A stretch of 43,792 nt of DNA from Thermodesulfobacteriota bacterium (GTDB lineage: Bacteria; Desulfobacterota; Deferrisomatia; Deferrisomatales; JACRMM01), in assembly GCA_040756475.1 (NCBI GenBank), contig JBFLZB010000016.1, positions 1 to 43,792 on the forward strand. The letters run 5' to 3'. Position 1 is the stretch's first letter, and the number at the start of each line of letters is the position of its first letter. The position numbers were made by a program, and so were the translations under genes. The notes beneath the pieces were generated by a model. That model saw only the letters and a list, made by a program, of their open reading frames with translations, ran no database searches and was not told where the DNA came from. Of the stretch, positions 31,506 through 43,377 are shown in pieces.

Positions 31506-32282
31506 ATGAGCACAGAGAATGTGACCCCCGAATACACGCCCGGAGAGCTGATGATCGCGGCGGCGGCCCGGGAGATCAGGGACCGGGAGCTCGTCTTCGT
31601 GGGCATGCGGCTGCCGCTCCTGGCGTTCCTCCTGGCGCGCTCCACCCACGCACCTCGGGCGGTAGGGCTCTTCGAGAACGGGGTACTCCGGGACACCCCG
31701 GCTGCGGCGCCCCTCATCACCATGAGTGACCCCCCGAACATCCGGGAAGCGCGGATGTGCATGGGGATGGAGACGGTGATGGGCCTCTTGCAGTCCGGCC
31801 GGGTGGATCTGGGGTTCATCGGCGGGGCCGAGGTCGACCGCTACGGCAACCTCAACACCACCGAGGTAGGGGACGGCGACAGGATCGTGCGCTTGCCCGG
31901 CAGCGGGGGGGCGTGCGACATCGCGTGCCTGGCCGGCCGGCTGGTGGTGGTGATGAAGCACGAGCGCCGCCGGTTCGTCGAACGGGTGCGGCACGTGACG
32001 AGCCCGGGCTACGGGCTCGGAGGCCGCTGGCGGGAGGACCAGGGGCTGGTGCGGGGCGGGCCCGCGGCGGTCATCACCGACAAGGCCGTCTTCGGGTTCC
32101 ACCCCCGTACCCGCGAGATGGTGCTCCTCTCCGTCCACCCCGGCACGTCGTCCGAGGAGGTCCGCGACCTTACCGGGTGGCCCTTGACCCTGCCTCCTCG
32201 GCCGGCGACGACGGCGGAGCCGACCCCGGTAGACCTGGAGGTGATCCGCAAATATGACCCGGAGGGGTTCTGGAGCCGATGA
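31506..32282 (+). CDS. CoA-transferase subunit B (glutaconate CoA-transferase-like)
   Basis: A 258-residue beta subunit. E57 in LFENG is the expected catalytic glutamate that forms the acyl-CoA thioester. Other family features are VDLGFIGGAEVDRYGNLNTTEVG and GSGGACDIACLAGRLVVVMKHERRRFVERV. There is no strong ribosome-binding site after the repeat; the transcript's hairpin may affect translation relative to subunit A. It is the second half of the heteromeric enzyme. Confidence 0.92.
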   Translation: MSTENVTPEYTPGELMIAAAAREIRDRELVFVGMRLPLLAFLLARSTHAPRAVGLFENGVLRDTPAAAPLITMSDPPNIREARMCMGMETVMGLLQSGRVDLGFIGGAEVDRYGNLNTTEVGDGDRIVRLPGSGGACDIACLAGRLVVVMKHERRRFVERVRHVTSPGYGLGGRWREDQGLVRGGPAAVITDKAVFGFHPRTREMVLLSVHPGTSSEEVRDLTGWPLTLPPRPATTAEPTPVDLEVIRKYDPEGFWSR

Positions 32283-32317
32283 GCGCGATGCCCGGGGTGG
32301 AGCCGCGGTAGGATCCC

Positions 32318-33238
32318 GTGCTCCTTCCCTCCTACCGGAAGAGCCTGGACGACGGCCGCCTCGCCGCGTCCCTGCGGGAGGCCTGGCGCCGCCTGCGCTC
32401 CTGCGAGCTGTGCCCGCGGCGCTGCCGGGTAGACCGCCTGTGGGGCGAACGGGGCTTTTGCCGCACGGGGCGCCGGGCACGGGTGGGGTCGGCCGGTCCC
32501 CACTTCGGGGAGGAGGCTCCCCTGGTAGGGCCGCCGGGCACGGGGGGCTCGGGCACAGTCTTCTTCTCCGGCTGCAACCTCCTGTGCCGCTTCTGCCAGA
32601 ACTGGGAGCTGAGCTGGGAGGGCGACGGCCGCGAGGTGGCGCCGTCCGAACTGGCGCGCACCTTCCTGGCGCTGGAGCGCGGGGGGTGCCACAACGTGAA
32701 CCTCGTGACCCCCTCCCACGTGGTGCCCCAGATCCTCGCGGCCGTCGCCCTGGCGGCCCGCCGGGGGCTCGCCATCCCCCTCGTCTACAACTCGAGCGGG
32801 TACGACGCGGTGGAGACCCTGCGGCTCCTGGACGGGGTCGTGGACGTGTACATGCCCGACCTCAAGTGGGCGAGCCCGGAGGTGGGCGAGCGCCTGGCCG
32901 CGGCGCCGGACTACGGGGATGTGGCCCGGGAGGCCGTGCGCGAGATGCACCGCCAGGTGGGGGATCTCGTGCTGGACGAGCGGGGCGTGGCGGTGCGCGG
33001 CCTCCTCGTCCGGCACCTGGTCATGCCCGGGGGCCTGGCGGGGACCCGGGAGGTGATGGCGTTCCTCGCCCGGGAGATCTCGCCGCACACCTACGTCAAC
33101 GTCATGGCCCAGTACCGCCCGGTGGGCGACGCCCGGGAGCTACCCCCCCTCGACCGCCGGGTCACCCGGGCCGAGCACGCCCAGGCCCTTGCCGAAGCCC
33201 GGCGGGCAGGCCTGCGTCGGATCGACGGGCTGGCGTGA
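32318..33238 (+). CDS. Radical SAM protein of the COG1313/PflX type
   Basis: A 306-residue radical SAM enzyme. The cluster motif is C86-x3-C90-x2-C93 (SGCNLLCRFCQNWE). An N-terminal cysteine set, C29-x2-C32-x3-C36 and C48 (CELCPRRC...RGFC), may hold a second metal site. The sequence GPHFGEEAPLVG and the barrel motif YNSSGYDAVETL are typical of PflX-like proteins, often annotated as pyruvate formate-lyase activating enzymes though no target is proven. GTG start, 35 bases after the CoA-transferase. No glycyl-radical enzyme gene is nearby. Confidence 0.9.
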   Translation: MLLPSYRKSLDDGRLAASLREAWRRLRSCELCPRRCRVDRLWGERGFCRTGRRARVGSAGPHFGEEAPLVGPPGTGGSGTVFFSGCNLLCRFCQNWELSWEGDGREVAPSELARTFLALERGGCHNVNLVTPSHVVPQILAAVALAARRGLAIPLVYNSSGYDAVETLRLLDGVVDVYMPDLKWASPEVGERLAAAPDYGDVAREAVREMHRQVGDLVLDERGVAVRGLLVRHLVMPGGLAGTREVMAFLAREISPHTYVNVMAQYRPVGDARELPPLDRRVTRAEHAQALAEARRAGLRRIDGLA

Positions 33239-33269
33239 TCCCCCTCCCCCTCCGGGCCTACCCCTTCCC

Positions 33270-33359
33270 ATTGTCGCGGATCGTATTGCCCAGCGCAGGG
33301 GTTCCCCGAACCCGTTTGCCACCCAGGCGGTGGATCGGGGGCTTTGCCAACCCTGTTGA
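33270..33359 (+). repeat. ~90-bp repeat ending in a -35 element (copy B)
   Basis: Second direct copy of the repeat at 29091-29178, with the shared blocks CGCAGGGGTTCCCC, CCACCCAGGCGGTGGATCG and CTGTTGA. It occupies the gap between the radical SAM gene and the xerC-like gene, again pointing toward the downstream gene, with the ATG 78 bases beyond its end compared with 69 in copy A. Confidence 0.75.
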
Positions 33360-33383
33360 GGGGTGCTCCGAGTGTGCTACCCT
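33356..33383 (+). promoter_or_regulatory. Possible promoter of the xerC-hslVU genes
   Basis: TTGAGG (33356-33361) at the end of the repeat and TACCCT (33378-33383) are 16 bases apart. The hexamers are weaker than in copy A, but the position relative to the repeat is equivalent. Confidence 0.4.
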
Positions 33384-33436
33384 TCCCGCTTTCCTTTCCC
33401 TGGAGCCTGGGCGGGAGCGCTGGAACGAGGGAGCGG

Positions 33437-34360
33437 ATGGCAGGCAAGGCCGAAGGGGGGGAGGACCCCTGGGTGGAGGCGTTCCTCCACCACCTGACCT
33501 ACGAGCGCAACACCTCTGCCCACACGGTGCGAAACTACGGACGCGACGTGCGCTCCTTCGCCGCCTGGGCGGCGGGGCGCTCCGGCGCAGGCGCGGGACC
33601 GCGCTTCTGGACGGCGGTGGACGCGGGGGCGGTGCGCGCCTTTCTGGCGTCGCTCCACGGGGACCACGCCCGCACGTCCATTGCCCGCACCCTGTCGGGG
33701 CTGAGGGGCTTTTTTCGGTATTTGGTGCGCGAGGGCCAGCTGGCGGCCAATCCCGCCGAAGGCCTCGCGGCGCCGAAGGCGCCCCGGAGGCTCCCGGGGT
33801 TTCTGCCCGTGGACGAGATCTTCCACCTCCTGGGAGCGGTGGAGGGGGAGGGGCTCCTGGCCGCCCGGGATCGTGCGCTCCTGGAGTTGCTCTACGGCAC
33901 GGGCATCCGGGTGGGGGAACTGGTGGCCCTCGACGGCCGAGACCTGCGGTTTGCCTCGCGCACGGCGCGCATCCGGGGCAAGGGCCGGGTGGAACGGGAG
34001 GCCCCCCTCACCGAGCCCGCGGCCCGGGCCGTGGAGGCCTATCTGGAGGCGCGCGCCGCCGCCGGTCTCCCCCTGGAGCCCGGGGGGCCCGTGTTCCTCA
34101 ACGTGCGGGGAGGGCGCCTCACGGACCGGAGCGTGCGACGGGTGCTCGACCGCTGGCTCCTCAAGGCCGCCATCGCGCGAAAGGTGAGCCCCCACACCCT
34201 GCGCCACACCTTCGCCACCCACCTCCTGGCGGGGGGCGCGGATCTGCGGGCGATCCAGGAGCTCCTGGGGCACAAGAGCCTCTCGACCACCCAGAAGTAC
34301 ACCCACGTGGGGATCGAGAAGCTCATGGAAGTGTACGACAAGGCACATCCGCGGGCGTAG
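33437..34360 (+). CDS. xerC: Tyrosine recombinase, XerC-like
   Basis: A 307-residue tyrosine recombinase. Residues 10-105 form the SAM-like core-binding domain and 120-300 the catalytic domain. The active-site set is complete: R158 (GTGIRVGEL), K182 (GKGR), H253 and R256 (HTLRHTF), H279 (LLGHKS) and nucleophile Y288 (QKYTH). It sits directly upstream of hslVU, the order of codV-clpQ-clpY in Firmicutes, which supports a housekeeping dif recombinase rather than a phage integrase. GAGGGAG lies just before the ATG. Confidence 0.9.
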   Translation: MAGKAEGGEDPWVEAFLHHLTYERNTSAHTVRNYGRDVRSFAAWAAGRSGAGAGPRFWTAVDAGAVRAFLASLHGDHARTSIARTLSGLRGFFRYLVREGQLAANPAEGLAAPKAPRRLPGFLPVDEIFHLLGAVEGEGLLAARDRALLELLYGTGIRVGELVALDGRDLRFASRTARIRGKGRVEREAPLTEPAARAVEAYLEARAAAGLPLEPGGPVFLNVRGGRLTDRSVRRVLDRWLLKAAIARKVSPHTLRHTFATHLLAGGADLRAIQELLGHKSLSTTQKYTHVGIEKLMEVYDKAHPRA

Positions 34361-34367
34361 GGAGCTG

Positions 34368-34396
34368 CCCGTTGTCCGTTGCCCGTTGTCCGTTGG
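34368..34396. repeat. CCGTTGT/CCGTTGC heptamer repeat
   Basis: Four direct heptamers (CCGTTGT and CCGTTGC alternating) fill the spacer just after the xerC stop, 52 bases before hslV. Unlike most repeats in this region there is no inverted partner arm. Confidence 0.8.
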
Positions 34397-34448
34397 AGAA
34401 AGAGCCCGTTCCACCATGGACCATGGTCGAGGTTCTGGAAGGAGACGC

Positions 34449-35000
34449 ATGAGCTTCGAGGCTCCAAGATTTCACGGCACCACCGTGGTCTGCGTGCGGC
34501 GCGACAACCGGGTGGCCATGGGGGCCGACGGGCAGGTGACCTTCGGCAGCACGGTGCTCAAGCGCACGGCCCGCAAGGTGCGGCGGCTGCGCGACGGCAA
34601 GGTGATCGCCGGATTCGCCGGGGCCACGGCCGACGCCTTTACGCTCCTCGAGCGCTTCGAGGGCAAGCTCGAGGCCCACCGGGCAAACCTCCACCGGGCT
34701 GCGGTGGAGCTCGCCAAGGACTGGCGCACCGACAAGTACCTGCGACGCCTGGAAGCCATGCTGCTCGTGGCCGACGCCGAGGCCACCCTGCTGCTCTCGG
34801 GCACCGGCGACGTGGTGGAGCCCGAGGAGGGGATCGTGGCCATCGGGTCCGGAGGGCCCTACGCCCTGGCGGCGGGCCTCTCGCTCCTGGAGCACACGGA
34901 GCTTGGGGCGGCCGAGGTCGCCCGCCACGCCCTCAAGGTCGCGGCGCGCATCTGCATCTACACCAACGAAGCCCTGGAGATCGAGGAGCTGGGAGGCTAG
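34449..35000 (+). CDS. hslV: HslV peptidase subunit of the HslUV protease
   Basis: A 183-residue beta-type proteasome-like peptidase. The pro-segment is [10 protein letters not shown], with the mature catalytic threonine T11 in HGTTVV. Family signatures: [64 protein letters not shown] precedes the ATG by four bases. It forms a dodecamer that is capped by HslU, encoded immediately downstream with a two-base gap. Confidence 0.96.
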   Translation: MSFEAPRFHGTTVVCVRRDNRVAMGADGQVTFGSTVLKRTARKVRRLRDGKVIAGFAGATADAFTLLERFEGKLEAHRANLHRAAVELAKDWRTDKYLRRLEAMLLVADAEATLLLSGTGDVVEPEEGIVAIGSGGPYALAAGLSLLEHTELGAAEVARHALKVAARICIYTNEALEIEELGG

Positions 35001-35002
35001 GG

Positions 35003-36322
35003 ATGTCCGCATTCACCCCCCGGGAGGTGGTCTCGGAGCTCGACCGGTACATCGTGGGCCAGGACAAGGCCAAGAAGGCCGTGGCCATCGCGCTTCGCAA
35101 CCGGTGGCGGCGCCAGCAGGTGCCCGAGCACCTGCGCGACGAGATCACGCCCAAGAACATCCTCCTCATCGGCCCCACCGGGGTGGGCAAGACCGAGATC
35201 GCCCGGCGCCTGGCCCGGCTTGCCGGCGCCCCCTTCGTGAAGGTGGAGGCGAGCAAGTTCACCGAGGTGGGGTACGTGGGCCGCGACGTGGAGAGCATGG
35301 TGCGCGACCTCACCCGGGTGGCCGTGGCCATGGTGCAGGAGGAGGAGACGGCCAAGATGACCTCCCGGGCGGAGGAGCTCGCGGAGGAGCGGCTCCTGGA
35401 CCTCTTGCTGCCCCGCCGGGCCGGGCCGGCGGAAGAGCCCGACCCCACCCGGGAGAAGCTGCGCCAGATGCTGCGGGCGGGGGCGCTGGACGACCGCATG
35501 GTGGAGGTGGAGATCACGGCGGCCTCCCCGGCGCCGGCCATGGAGATCTTCACCGGCCAGGGCATGGAAGAGATGGGCATGCAGATCCAGGACATGCTCG
35601 GCAACTTCTTCCCCAAGAAGAAGAAGCGCCGCACCGTGAAGGTGCCCGAGGCCCTGGAGCTCCTGCGCGAGCAGGAGGCGGGCCGCCTCGTGGACCCGGA
35701 GCGGGTGACCGAGCTCGCCCTGGATCGCGCCCAGAACCACGGGATCATCTTCATCGACGAGATCGACAAGATCGCTTCCCGCGAGGGCGGCCGCGGCCCC
35801 GACGTCTCCCGGGAGGGGGTGCAGCGCGACATCCTCCCCATCGTGGAGGGCTCCACCGTGCATACCAAACAGGGCACGGTGAAGACCGACCACATCCTCT
35901 TCATCGCCGCCGGCGCGTTCCATATGTCCAAGCCCTCGGACCTCATCCCCGAGCTCCAGGGGCGCTTTCCCATCCGGGTAGAGCTCGACGCCCTGGGCAA
36001 GGAGGACTTCGTCCGCATCCTCACCGAGCCCCAGAACGCGCTGACCCGGCAGTACGCCGAACTGCTGCGCACCGAGGGGATGGAGCTCACCTTCTCCGAG
36101 GACGCGGTGGACGAGATCGCCGAGATGGCCGTGCGGGTCAACGACAAGACCGAGAACATCGGCGCCCGCAGGCTGCACACGATCCTCGAGCGGGTGGTGG
36201 AGGAGCTGAGCTTCCAGGCCCCCGACCTGGAGGACCAGAGCCTCACCATCGACCGGAACTACGTGCGCCGCCGCCTGGCCGACGTGGTGGCCGACGCCGA
36301 CGTGGCCAGGTACATCCTGTGA
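35003..36322 (+). CDS. hslU: HslU AAA+ unfoldase
   Basis: A 439-residue ATPase. Walker A GPTGVGKT at 57-64, pore-loop region GYVGRDVES at 90-98, the I-domain insertion about 110-235, and Walker B IIFIDEID at 248-255. Sensor regions follow ([38 protein letters not shown]). The C-terminus ADVARYIL is the tail that inserts into HslV. The ribosome-binding site is GGGAG at the hslV end, so the pair is translationally linked. Confidence 0.96.
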   Translation: MSAFTPREVVSELDRYIVGQDKAKKAVAIALRNRWRRQQVPEHLRDEITPKNILLIGPTGVGKTEIARRLARLAGAPFVKVEASKFTEVGYVGRDVESMVRDLTRVAVAMVQEEETAKMTSRAEELAEERLLDLLLPRRAGPAEEPDPTREKLRQMLRAGALDDRMVEVEITAASPAPAMEIFTGQGMEEMGMQIQDMLGNFFPKKKKRRTVKVPEALELLREQEAGRLVDPERVTELALDRAQNHGIIFIDEIDKIASREGGRGPDVSREGVQRDILPIVEGSTVHTKQGTVKTDHILFIAAGAFHMSKPSDLIPELQGRFPIRVELDALGKEDFVRILTEPQNALTRQYAELLRTEGMELTFSEDAVDEIAEMAVRVNDKTENIGARRLHTILERVVEELSFQAPDLEDQSLTIDRNYVRRRLADVVADADVARYIL

Positions 36323-36323
36323 G

Positions 36324-37296
<973 letters not shown>

Positions 37297-37311
37297 CGGC
37301 AGTGTCACCCC

Positions 37312-37349
37312 GTCCGACTCGTCGGACTCGTCTGACCCGTCGGACCGGT
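37312..37349. repeat. GTCNGAC nonamer array before argD
   Basis: Four palindromic heptamers GTC-N-GAC (starting at 37312, 37321, 37330 and 37339) recur with a strict nine-base period, separated by two variable bases (TC, TC, CC). The same array type lies after argF. Confidence 0.85.
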
Positions 37350-37376
37350 GTGGGCGACGCGAGCGAGGGCTAGACC

Positions 37377-38573
37377 ATGGGCAATCAAGACATCATCGGC
37401 CTTTCCGAGCAGTACCTGATGGCCACCTACGCCCGGTTCCCGGTGGCCCTGGTGCGGGGCCAGGGGATGCGGGTGTGGGACGCGGACGGCCGCCAGTACC
37501 TGGACTTTCTCGCGGGCATCGCAGTGTGCAACCTGGGGCACTGCCACCCCCACGTGGTGGAGGCGGTGCGCGAGCAGGCCGGACGGCTGATGCACGTCTC
37601 GAACCTCTACCACATCGAGCCCCAGGCGCGGCTGGCAAAGCTCCTGGTGGAACACACCTTCGCGGACCGGGCGTTCTTCTGCAACAGCGGCGCCGAGGCG
37701 AACGAAGCCGCCATCAAGCTCTCCCGCAAGTACCAGAAGGACCGGGGGGAGCCCCGGCGCACCGGGGTCGTCTCCGCCACCATGAGCTTCCACGGCCGCA
37801 CCCTGGCGACCCTGACGGCCACGGGCCAGGACAAGGTGAAGGTCGGGTTCGACCCCCTGCCGGCGGGTTTCAGCTACGTGCCCTACGACGACCCGGAGGC
37901 GCTGGAAGCGGCCGTGGGGCCCGACACGGCAGCGGTGCTCCTGGAGCCCGTCCAGGGGGAGGGGGGCATCCGGGTCCCCTCGGCGGGGTACCTGCGGCAA
38001 GTGCGGGAGCTGTGCGACGCCCGGGGCGCGCTGCTCATCTTCGACGAGGTGCAGACCGGAGTGGGGCGCACCGGCACCTTTCTGGCCTGCGAGCAGGAGG
38101 GGGTCGCACCGGATTTGTGCTCCCTCGCCAAGGCGCTGGGGGGCGGGGTAGCCATCGGGGCGCTGCTGGCCACCGAGACCGTGGCCCGCAGCTTTAGCCC
38201 GGGCACCCACGCCTCGACCTTCGGCGGCAACCCCCTGGCGGCGGCCGCAGCTCTGGCTTCCGTGCGCACCGTGCTCGGCGAAGGGTTCCTGGCCCACTGT
38301 CGCCGCATGGGAGAGTATCTCCTGGCCGGCCTCCGGGTAGCGGCGGGCGCCTGCCCTGCCGTGGCGGCGGTGCGGGGGCGGGGTCTCCTGGCGGGGCTGG
38401 AGCTCGCCCCGGGGTACCCGGCGGCCCACCTGGTGCGGGAGCTCCTGGAGCGGGGCTTCCTCACCGGAACCGCCGGCGAGGGAGTGCTGCGCCTGGCCCC
38501 GCCCCTGATCGTGGAGAAGGAGGAGATCGACGCCCTCCTGGCGGCACTGGCAGAAGTGCTCGAAACCCTGTGA
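37377..38573 (+). CDS. argD: Acetylornithine aminotransferase
   Basis: A 398-residue class III aminotransferase. [16 protein letters not shown] (104-119), [13 protein letters not shown] with PLP-contacting D223, and lysine K252 in SLAKALGGG that carries the cofactor are all visible. It converts acetylglutamate semialdehyde to acetylornithine; such enzymes often also serve in lysine synthesis. Its ATG (start of [10 protein letters not shown]) is preceded by a GAGGG eight bases upstream. It follows argB after an 80-base repeat-bearing gap. Confidence 0.94.
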   Translation: MGNQDIIGLSEQYLMATYARFPVALVRGQGMRVWDADGRQYLDFLAGIAVCNLGHCHPHVVEAVREQAGRLMHVSNLYHIEPQARLAKLLVEHTFADRAFFCNSGAEANEAAIKLSRKYQKDRGEPRRTGVVSATMSFHGRTLATLTATGQDKVKVGFDPLPAGFSYVPYDDPEALEAAVGPDTAAVLLEPVQGEGGIRVPSAGYLRQVRELCDARGALLIFDEVQTGVGRTGTFLACEQEGVAPDLCSLAKALGGGVAIGALLATETVARSFSPGTHASTFGGNPLAAAAALASVRTVLGEGFLAHCRRMGEYLLAGLRVAAGACPAVAAVRGRGLLAGLELAPGYPAAHLVRELLERGFLTGTAGEGVLRLAPPLIVEKEEIDALLAALAEVLETL

Positions 38574-38629
38574 GAGCGGCGCCCGCCCCGGCGTCCCGCA
38601 GGGATTGCCCCTTGCAGAGGAGCCCGACC

Positions 38630-39544
38630 ATGCCCCGCCACTTTCTGCGCCTCACCGACTCTACCCGGGAAGAGCTCCTGGCGATCCTCGCGCTGGCCCG
38701 GGACCTCAAGACCCGCCAGGCGCGAGGGGAGCCCCACCGGCTCCTGGAGGGGAAGACCCTCGCCATGCTCTTCGAGAAGAGCTCCACCCGCACCCGGGTC
38801 TCCTTCGAGGTGGGGATGTTCCAGCTCGGCGGCCAGGCGCTCTTCCTCTCCCCCCGCGACACCCAGATCGGTCGGGGCGAGCCGGTGCAGGACACCGCCC
38901 GGGTGCTCTCCCGGTACGTGGACGCCGTCATGGTTCGCACCTTCTCCCAGGACCTCCTGGAGGAGCTCGCCCGCTGGTCGAACGTGCCGGTGATCAACGG
39001 GCTCACCGATCTCTACCATCCCTGTCAGGTCATGGCGGACCTCCTCACGGTGCTCGAGCGCCGCGGGAGCCTGGAGGGCCTGCGGGCGGCCTGGATTGGG
39101 GACGGAAACAACATGGCCCACTCCTGGATCAACGCCGCGGCGGTCTTGGGGTTTCGCCTGCGGCTGGCATGCCCCGAGGGTTACCGGCCCGCGCCCGAGG
39201 TCTTGGAAGCCGCCCGGGCCGCCGGCGCCGACGTGGCGGTGGTGGCAGACCCGAAGGAGGCCGCCGCCGGGGCCCACGCGGTCAACACCGACGTGTGGGC
39301 CTCCATGGGCCAAGAGGCCGAGCAGGAGGCCCGGGTCCGGGCCTTCCGGGGCTACACCGTGGACGCCCCCCTCATGGCCGCCGCCGACCCCGCGGCGACC
39401 TTCCTCCACTGCCTGCCCGCCCACCGGGGCGAGGAGGTCTCGGACGAAGTCCTGGAGGGGCCCCAGTCCGCCGTATGGGACGAAGCCGAAAACCGCCTCC
39501 ACGTGCAGAAGGCGATCCTCGTGACGCTGCTCAAGGGTTTCTGA
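38630..39544 (+). CDS. argF: Ornithine carbamoyltransferase
   Basis: A 304-residue transcarbamylase. The carbamoyl-phosphate loop is STRT at 52-55 in [12 protein letters not shown]; other motifs are MVRTFSQ, the HPCQ motif in [10 protein letters not shown], and [11 protein letters not shown] with the catalytic cysteine. DGNNMAHSW matches the ornithine-binding region. AGAGGAG seven bases before the ATG supports the start at 38630 rather than the upstream in-frame codons. Confidence 0.95.
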   Translation: MPRHFLRLTDSTREELLAILALARDLKTRQARGEPHRLLEGKTLAMLFEKSSTRTRVSFEVGMFQLGGQALFLSPRDTQIGRGEPVQDTARVLSRYVDAVMVRTFSQDLLEELARWSNVPVINGLTDLYHPCQVMADLLTVLERRGSLEGLRAAWIGDGNNMAHSWINAAAVLGFRLRLACPEGYRPAPEVLEAARAAGADVAVVADPKEAAAGAHAVNTDVWASMGQEAEQEARVRAFRGYTVDAPLMAAADPAATFLHCLPAHRGEEVSDEVLEGPQSAVWDEAENRLHVQKAILVTLLKGF

Positions 39545-39547
39545 CCG

Positions 39548-39590
39548 GTCTGACGAGTCTGACGAGTCTGGCGGGTCCGACCCGTCCGAG
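39548..39590. repeat. GTCNGAC nonamer array after argF
   Basis: Five units at a nine-base period (39548, 39557, 39566, 39575, 39584), three of them exact GTC-N-GAC, with spacers GA, GA, GG, CC. It starts just after the argF stop and ends 20 bases before the argG ATG. Confidence 0.85.
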
Positions 39591-39609
39591 CTTCGAGAAA
39601 GGAAGAAAC

Positions 39610-40815
<1,206 letters not shown>

Positions 40816-40817
40816 GG

Positions 40818-40884
40818 CGCGTGAAGCGTGGGTCGCAAAGCGTGAGGGGCCGGGGGCTCGGCACTTCCTCTCACGTCTCACGCC
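40818..40884. repeat. GTGAAGC/TCTCACG heptamer repeat, inverted arms
   Basis: The spacer between argG and argH has GCGTGAAGCGTG and AGCGTGAGGGG on the left (40818-40848) and CCTCTCACGTCTCACGC on the right (40867-40884). Units match those at 31407-31497. It ends five bases before the argH ribosome-binding site AAAGGAG. Confidence 0.75.
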
Positions 40885-40897
40885 CAAAGGAGATTCC

Positions 40898-42295
40898 ATG
40901 TCCGAGAAGCCCTGGGGCGGGCGATTCCGGGAAGAGACCCTGAAGATCGTGGAGCGGTTTACCGCTTCCATCGGCTTCGACCGGCGGATGTACCGGCAGG
41001 ACATCCGGGGTTCCCAGGCCCACGCGCGGATGCTTGCGGCCGTGGGGGTGCTCACGACGGAGGAGGCCGAGACGCTCGTGGCGGGCCTCGACCGGGTGCT
41101 CGCGGAGATCGAGGCGGGCACCTTTGTCTTCCGCGACGCCGACGAAGACATCCACATGGCGGTGGAGAAGCGCCTCACCGAGCTCGTGGGCCCGGTGGGG
41201 GGCAAGCTCCACACGGGCCGGAGCCGCAACGACCAGGTGGCCCTGGATCTTCGGCTCTACCTGGCCGACGAGGTCCCGGAGGTGCTGGACCTCCTGCGGG
41301 GGCTGTGCGAGGTCTTCCTGACCCGGGGCGAGGCCGAGGCCGCCGTGCTCCTGCCCGGCTACACCCACCTCCAACGCGCCCAGCCCGTGACCTTCGGCCA
41401 CCACTGGCTCGCCTACTTCGAGATGTTCCTCCGGGACGCCGAGCGGTTTCGCGACGCCCTGGGGCGGATCCGACGCTCTCCGCTCGGGGCCGGCGCGCTC
41501 GCGGGCACCCCCTATCCCCTGGACCGGGCACGGGTGGCCCGGGAGCTCGGGTTCGCCGAGGTGTGCCGCAACAGCCTGGACGCCGTGTCGGACCGGGACT
41601 TCGCTGTGGAGTTCCTCTTCGCCGCGACGGTGGTCATGACCCACCTCTCGCGCCTGTCCGAAGAGCTCGTCCTCTGGTCGGCCCAGGAATTCCGGTTCGT
41701 GGAGCTCTCCGACGGCTTCTGCACGGGCTCCTCCATCATGCCCCAGAAGAAGAACCCCGACGTGCCCGAGCTCCTGCGGGGCAAGGCAGGGCGCGCCGTG
41801 GGGAACCTGGTGGCGCTGCTCACCACCCTCAAGGCCCTGCCGCTCGCCTACAACAAGGACATGCAGGAGGACAAGGAGCCCGTCTTCGATTCCCTGGACA
41901 CGGTCAAGGGCAGCCTCGCCATAGCCGTGGAGATGGTCCGGAGCCTCCGAGTGCGCCCCGAGAAGGCCGAGCAGGCCCTCCAGGCCGGCTACCTCACCGC
42001 CACGGATCTCGCGGACTACCTGGTGCGCAAGGGCCTGCCCTTCCGCCAGGCCCACGAGGTGGTGGGCCGCATCGTCGGCCACCTGGAGGCCGCCGGCGGC
42101 ACCCTGGAGGGGCTGCCCCTGGAGACCCTGCGGTCCTTCTCGGACCGGATCGACGCCGACGTGTACGCCGCCCTCGATCCCCGGGCGAGCGTGGCGGCCC
42201 GCCGGGCCGTGGGCGGCCCCAACCCCGAGAACGTCCGGCGGGAGGCCCGCCTGGGCCGGGAGCGCCTCGATGCGGTCTGGCCGAGGAGGGACTAG
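40898..42295 (+). CDS. argH: Argininosuccinate lyase
   Basis: A 465-residue fumarase-superfamily lyase that splits argininosuccinate into arginine and fumarate. [12 protein letters not shown] (105-116), [10 protein letters not shown] with H157, and the signature [12 protein letters not shown] (277-288) with its catalytic serine are present. The ATG is preceded by AAAGGAG. It ends the arginine run; the lipoprotein frame overlaps its last 26 bases. Confidence 0.96.
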   Translation: MSEKPWGGRFREETLKIVERFTASIGFDRRMYRQDIRGSQAHARMLAAVGVLTTEEAETLVAGLDRVLAEIEAGTFVFRDADEDIHMAVEKRLTELVGPVGGKLHTGRSRNDQVALDLRLYLADEVPEVLDLLRGLCEVFLTRGEAEAAVLLPGYTHLQRAQPVTFGHHWLAYFEMFLRDAERFRDALGRIRRSPLGAGALAGTPYPLDRARVARELGFAEVCRNSLDAVSDRDFAVEFLFAATVVMTHLSRLSEELVLWSAQEFRFVELSDGFCTGSSIMPQKKNPDVPELLRGKAGRAVGNLVALLTTLKALPLAYNKDMQEDKEPVFDSLDTVKGSLAIAVEMVRSLRVRPEKAEQALQAGYLTATDLADYLVRKGLPFRQAHEVVGRIVGHLEAAGGTLEGLPLETLRSFSDRIDADVYAALDPRASVAARRAVGGPNPENVRREARLGRERLDAVWPRRD

Positions 42296-43334
42296 GCTTG
42301 CTCTCCCCTCGCGGGAGAGGCCCGGGGCAAGGGGTGGGTCGGTCGTCCTGGCCCTCCTCGTCGTGCTGACCTGCGCCTCCTGCGGCCGCCGGGGTGACCC
42401 CCGGCCGCCGGAGCTCCAGCTCCCCCGCGCACCCCAGGCCGTAGCCCTCTCGGCACCCGGGGGCCGCCCCACGGTCTCCTGGACGGCCCCCCGGGACGAC
42501 CTGGGGGGGCGCACCCTGACCGGCGAGGTCCGGTACCGGGTGGTGCGGCGCGCCTGGCCCCCCGGGGAAGCCCCCTGCGAAGGATGCCCCGAGGACCTAC
42601 GGCCGGTGGCCGAGGTCGACCCCGCGGCCCGAAAGACCCAGGGGCTGCCCGAAACCTCCTGGACCGACCCCGACGCCTCCCCCGGCTGGACCTACCGCTA
42701 CCGGGTCGAGGCGACCGACCGACGCGGCCGCCCCGGCCCTTCCTCCGGCCCCGCCCAGATTCTCTGGACCCCCCTTCCCGCACCCCGGACCGAGGCCCTT
42801 CCGGGGGACGCCGAGGTGTTGCTCCGAACCGCCCCCGCCGAGGTCCCGCCCGGCTTCGAGCTTCTGGGCCTGCGGGTCTACGACGCCTCCTCGCGCCGGG
42901 TCGGAGCCGCCGCGCCGGGGCAGTGGGAACTCCGGGTCGGAGGCCTCCCCAACGGCGTTCCCTGGACCGGGTCGGTGCATCTGGCCGCCCGCACCCCCGA
43001 GGGGTGGGAAGTGGAGAGCCCCGGGACCCCGGCGTCGGCCGTCCCCATCGACGCCGTCCCCCCCCTGCCCCCCTCGGATCTCGTGGCCCTGGCGGAGCCG
43101 GAGGGTGTATTCCTCCACTGGGCCCCCTCCGGGGCCGAGCGCTACGCCGAGGTGATCGTGCTGCGGGCAGACGAGGGGGACTTTGCCGAGCTCGCCCGCC
43201 TGAAGGGCGAGGCCGTCTCCTACGTGGACGCCAGCGCGGCGCCCGGCCGCACCTACCGCTACAGCGTCCGGGCGCGGGATGCCGCCGGAAACGAGAGCCT
43301 GCCGGCCCGGGAGGCCGTGATCCGGGCGCGCTGA
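42270..43334 (+). CDS. Fibronectin type III-like lipoprotein
   Basis: A 354-residue predicted lipoprotein. A basic N-terminal region is followed by [20 protein letters not shown], with C38 (or C35) the likely lipidated residue; C-G-x-x-G-D-P resembles small lipoproteins found after argH in related genomes. Two fibronectin III-like folds follow, about 54-167 and 275-350 ([18 protein letters not shown]...[15 protein letters not shown]). The only in-frame start is the ATG at 42270, inside the end of argH. A palindrome, CTCTCCC-N5-GGGAGAG (42301-42319), lies in its first codons. Function unknown. Confidence 0.75.
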   Translation: MRSGRGGTRLALPSRERPGARGGSVVLALLVVLTCASCGRRGDPRPPELQLPRAPQAVALSAPGGRPTVSWTAPRDDLGGRTLTGEVRYRVVRRAWPPGEAPCEGCPEDLRPVAEVDPAARKTQGLPETSWTDPDASPGWTYRYRVEATDRRGRPGPSSGPAQILWTPLPAPRTEALPGDAEVLLRTAPAEVPPGFELLGLRVYDASSRRVGAAAPGQWELRVGGLPNGVPWTGSVHLAARTPEGWEVESPGTPASAVPIDAVPPLPPSDLVALAEPEGVFLHWAPSGAERYAEVIVLRADEGDFAELARLKGEAVSYVDASAAPGRTYRYSVRARDAAGNESLPAREAVIRAR

Positions 43335-43377
43335 GGAGGCGGGGCTTCACCGGCGCAGAACGGGAGACGAGGCGACG

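Noticed and set aside
32254-34452. 732-residue plus-strand frame across the radical SAM and xerC genes
   Set aside because: Out of phase with both genes, low complexity and without motifs.
38605-39609. Apparent fusion of an N-terminal part to argG
   Set aside because: The upstream part is a shadow of argF; argG has its own ribosome-binding site and standard length from 39610.
42301-42319. CTCTCCC/GGGAGAG hairpin as argH terminator
   Set aside because: No T-run follows and the lipoprotein frame reads through it.
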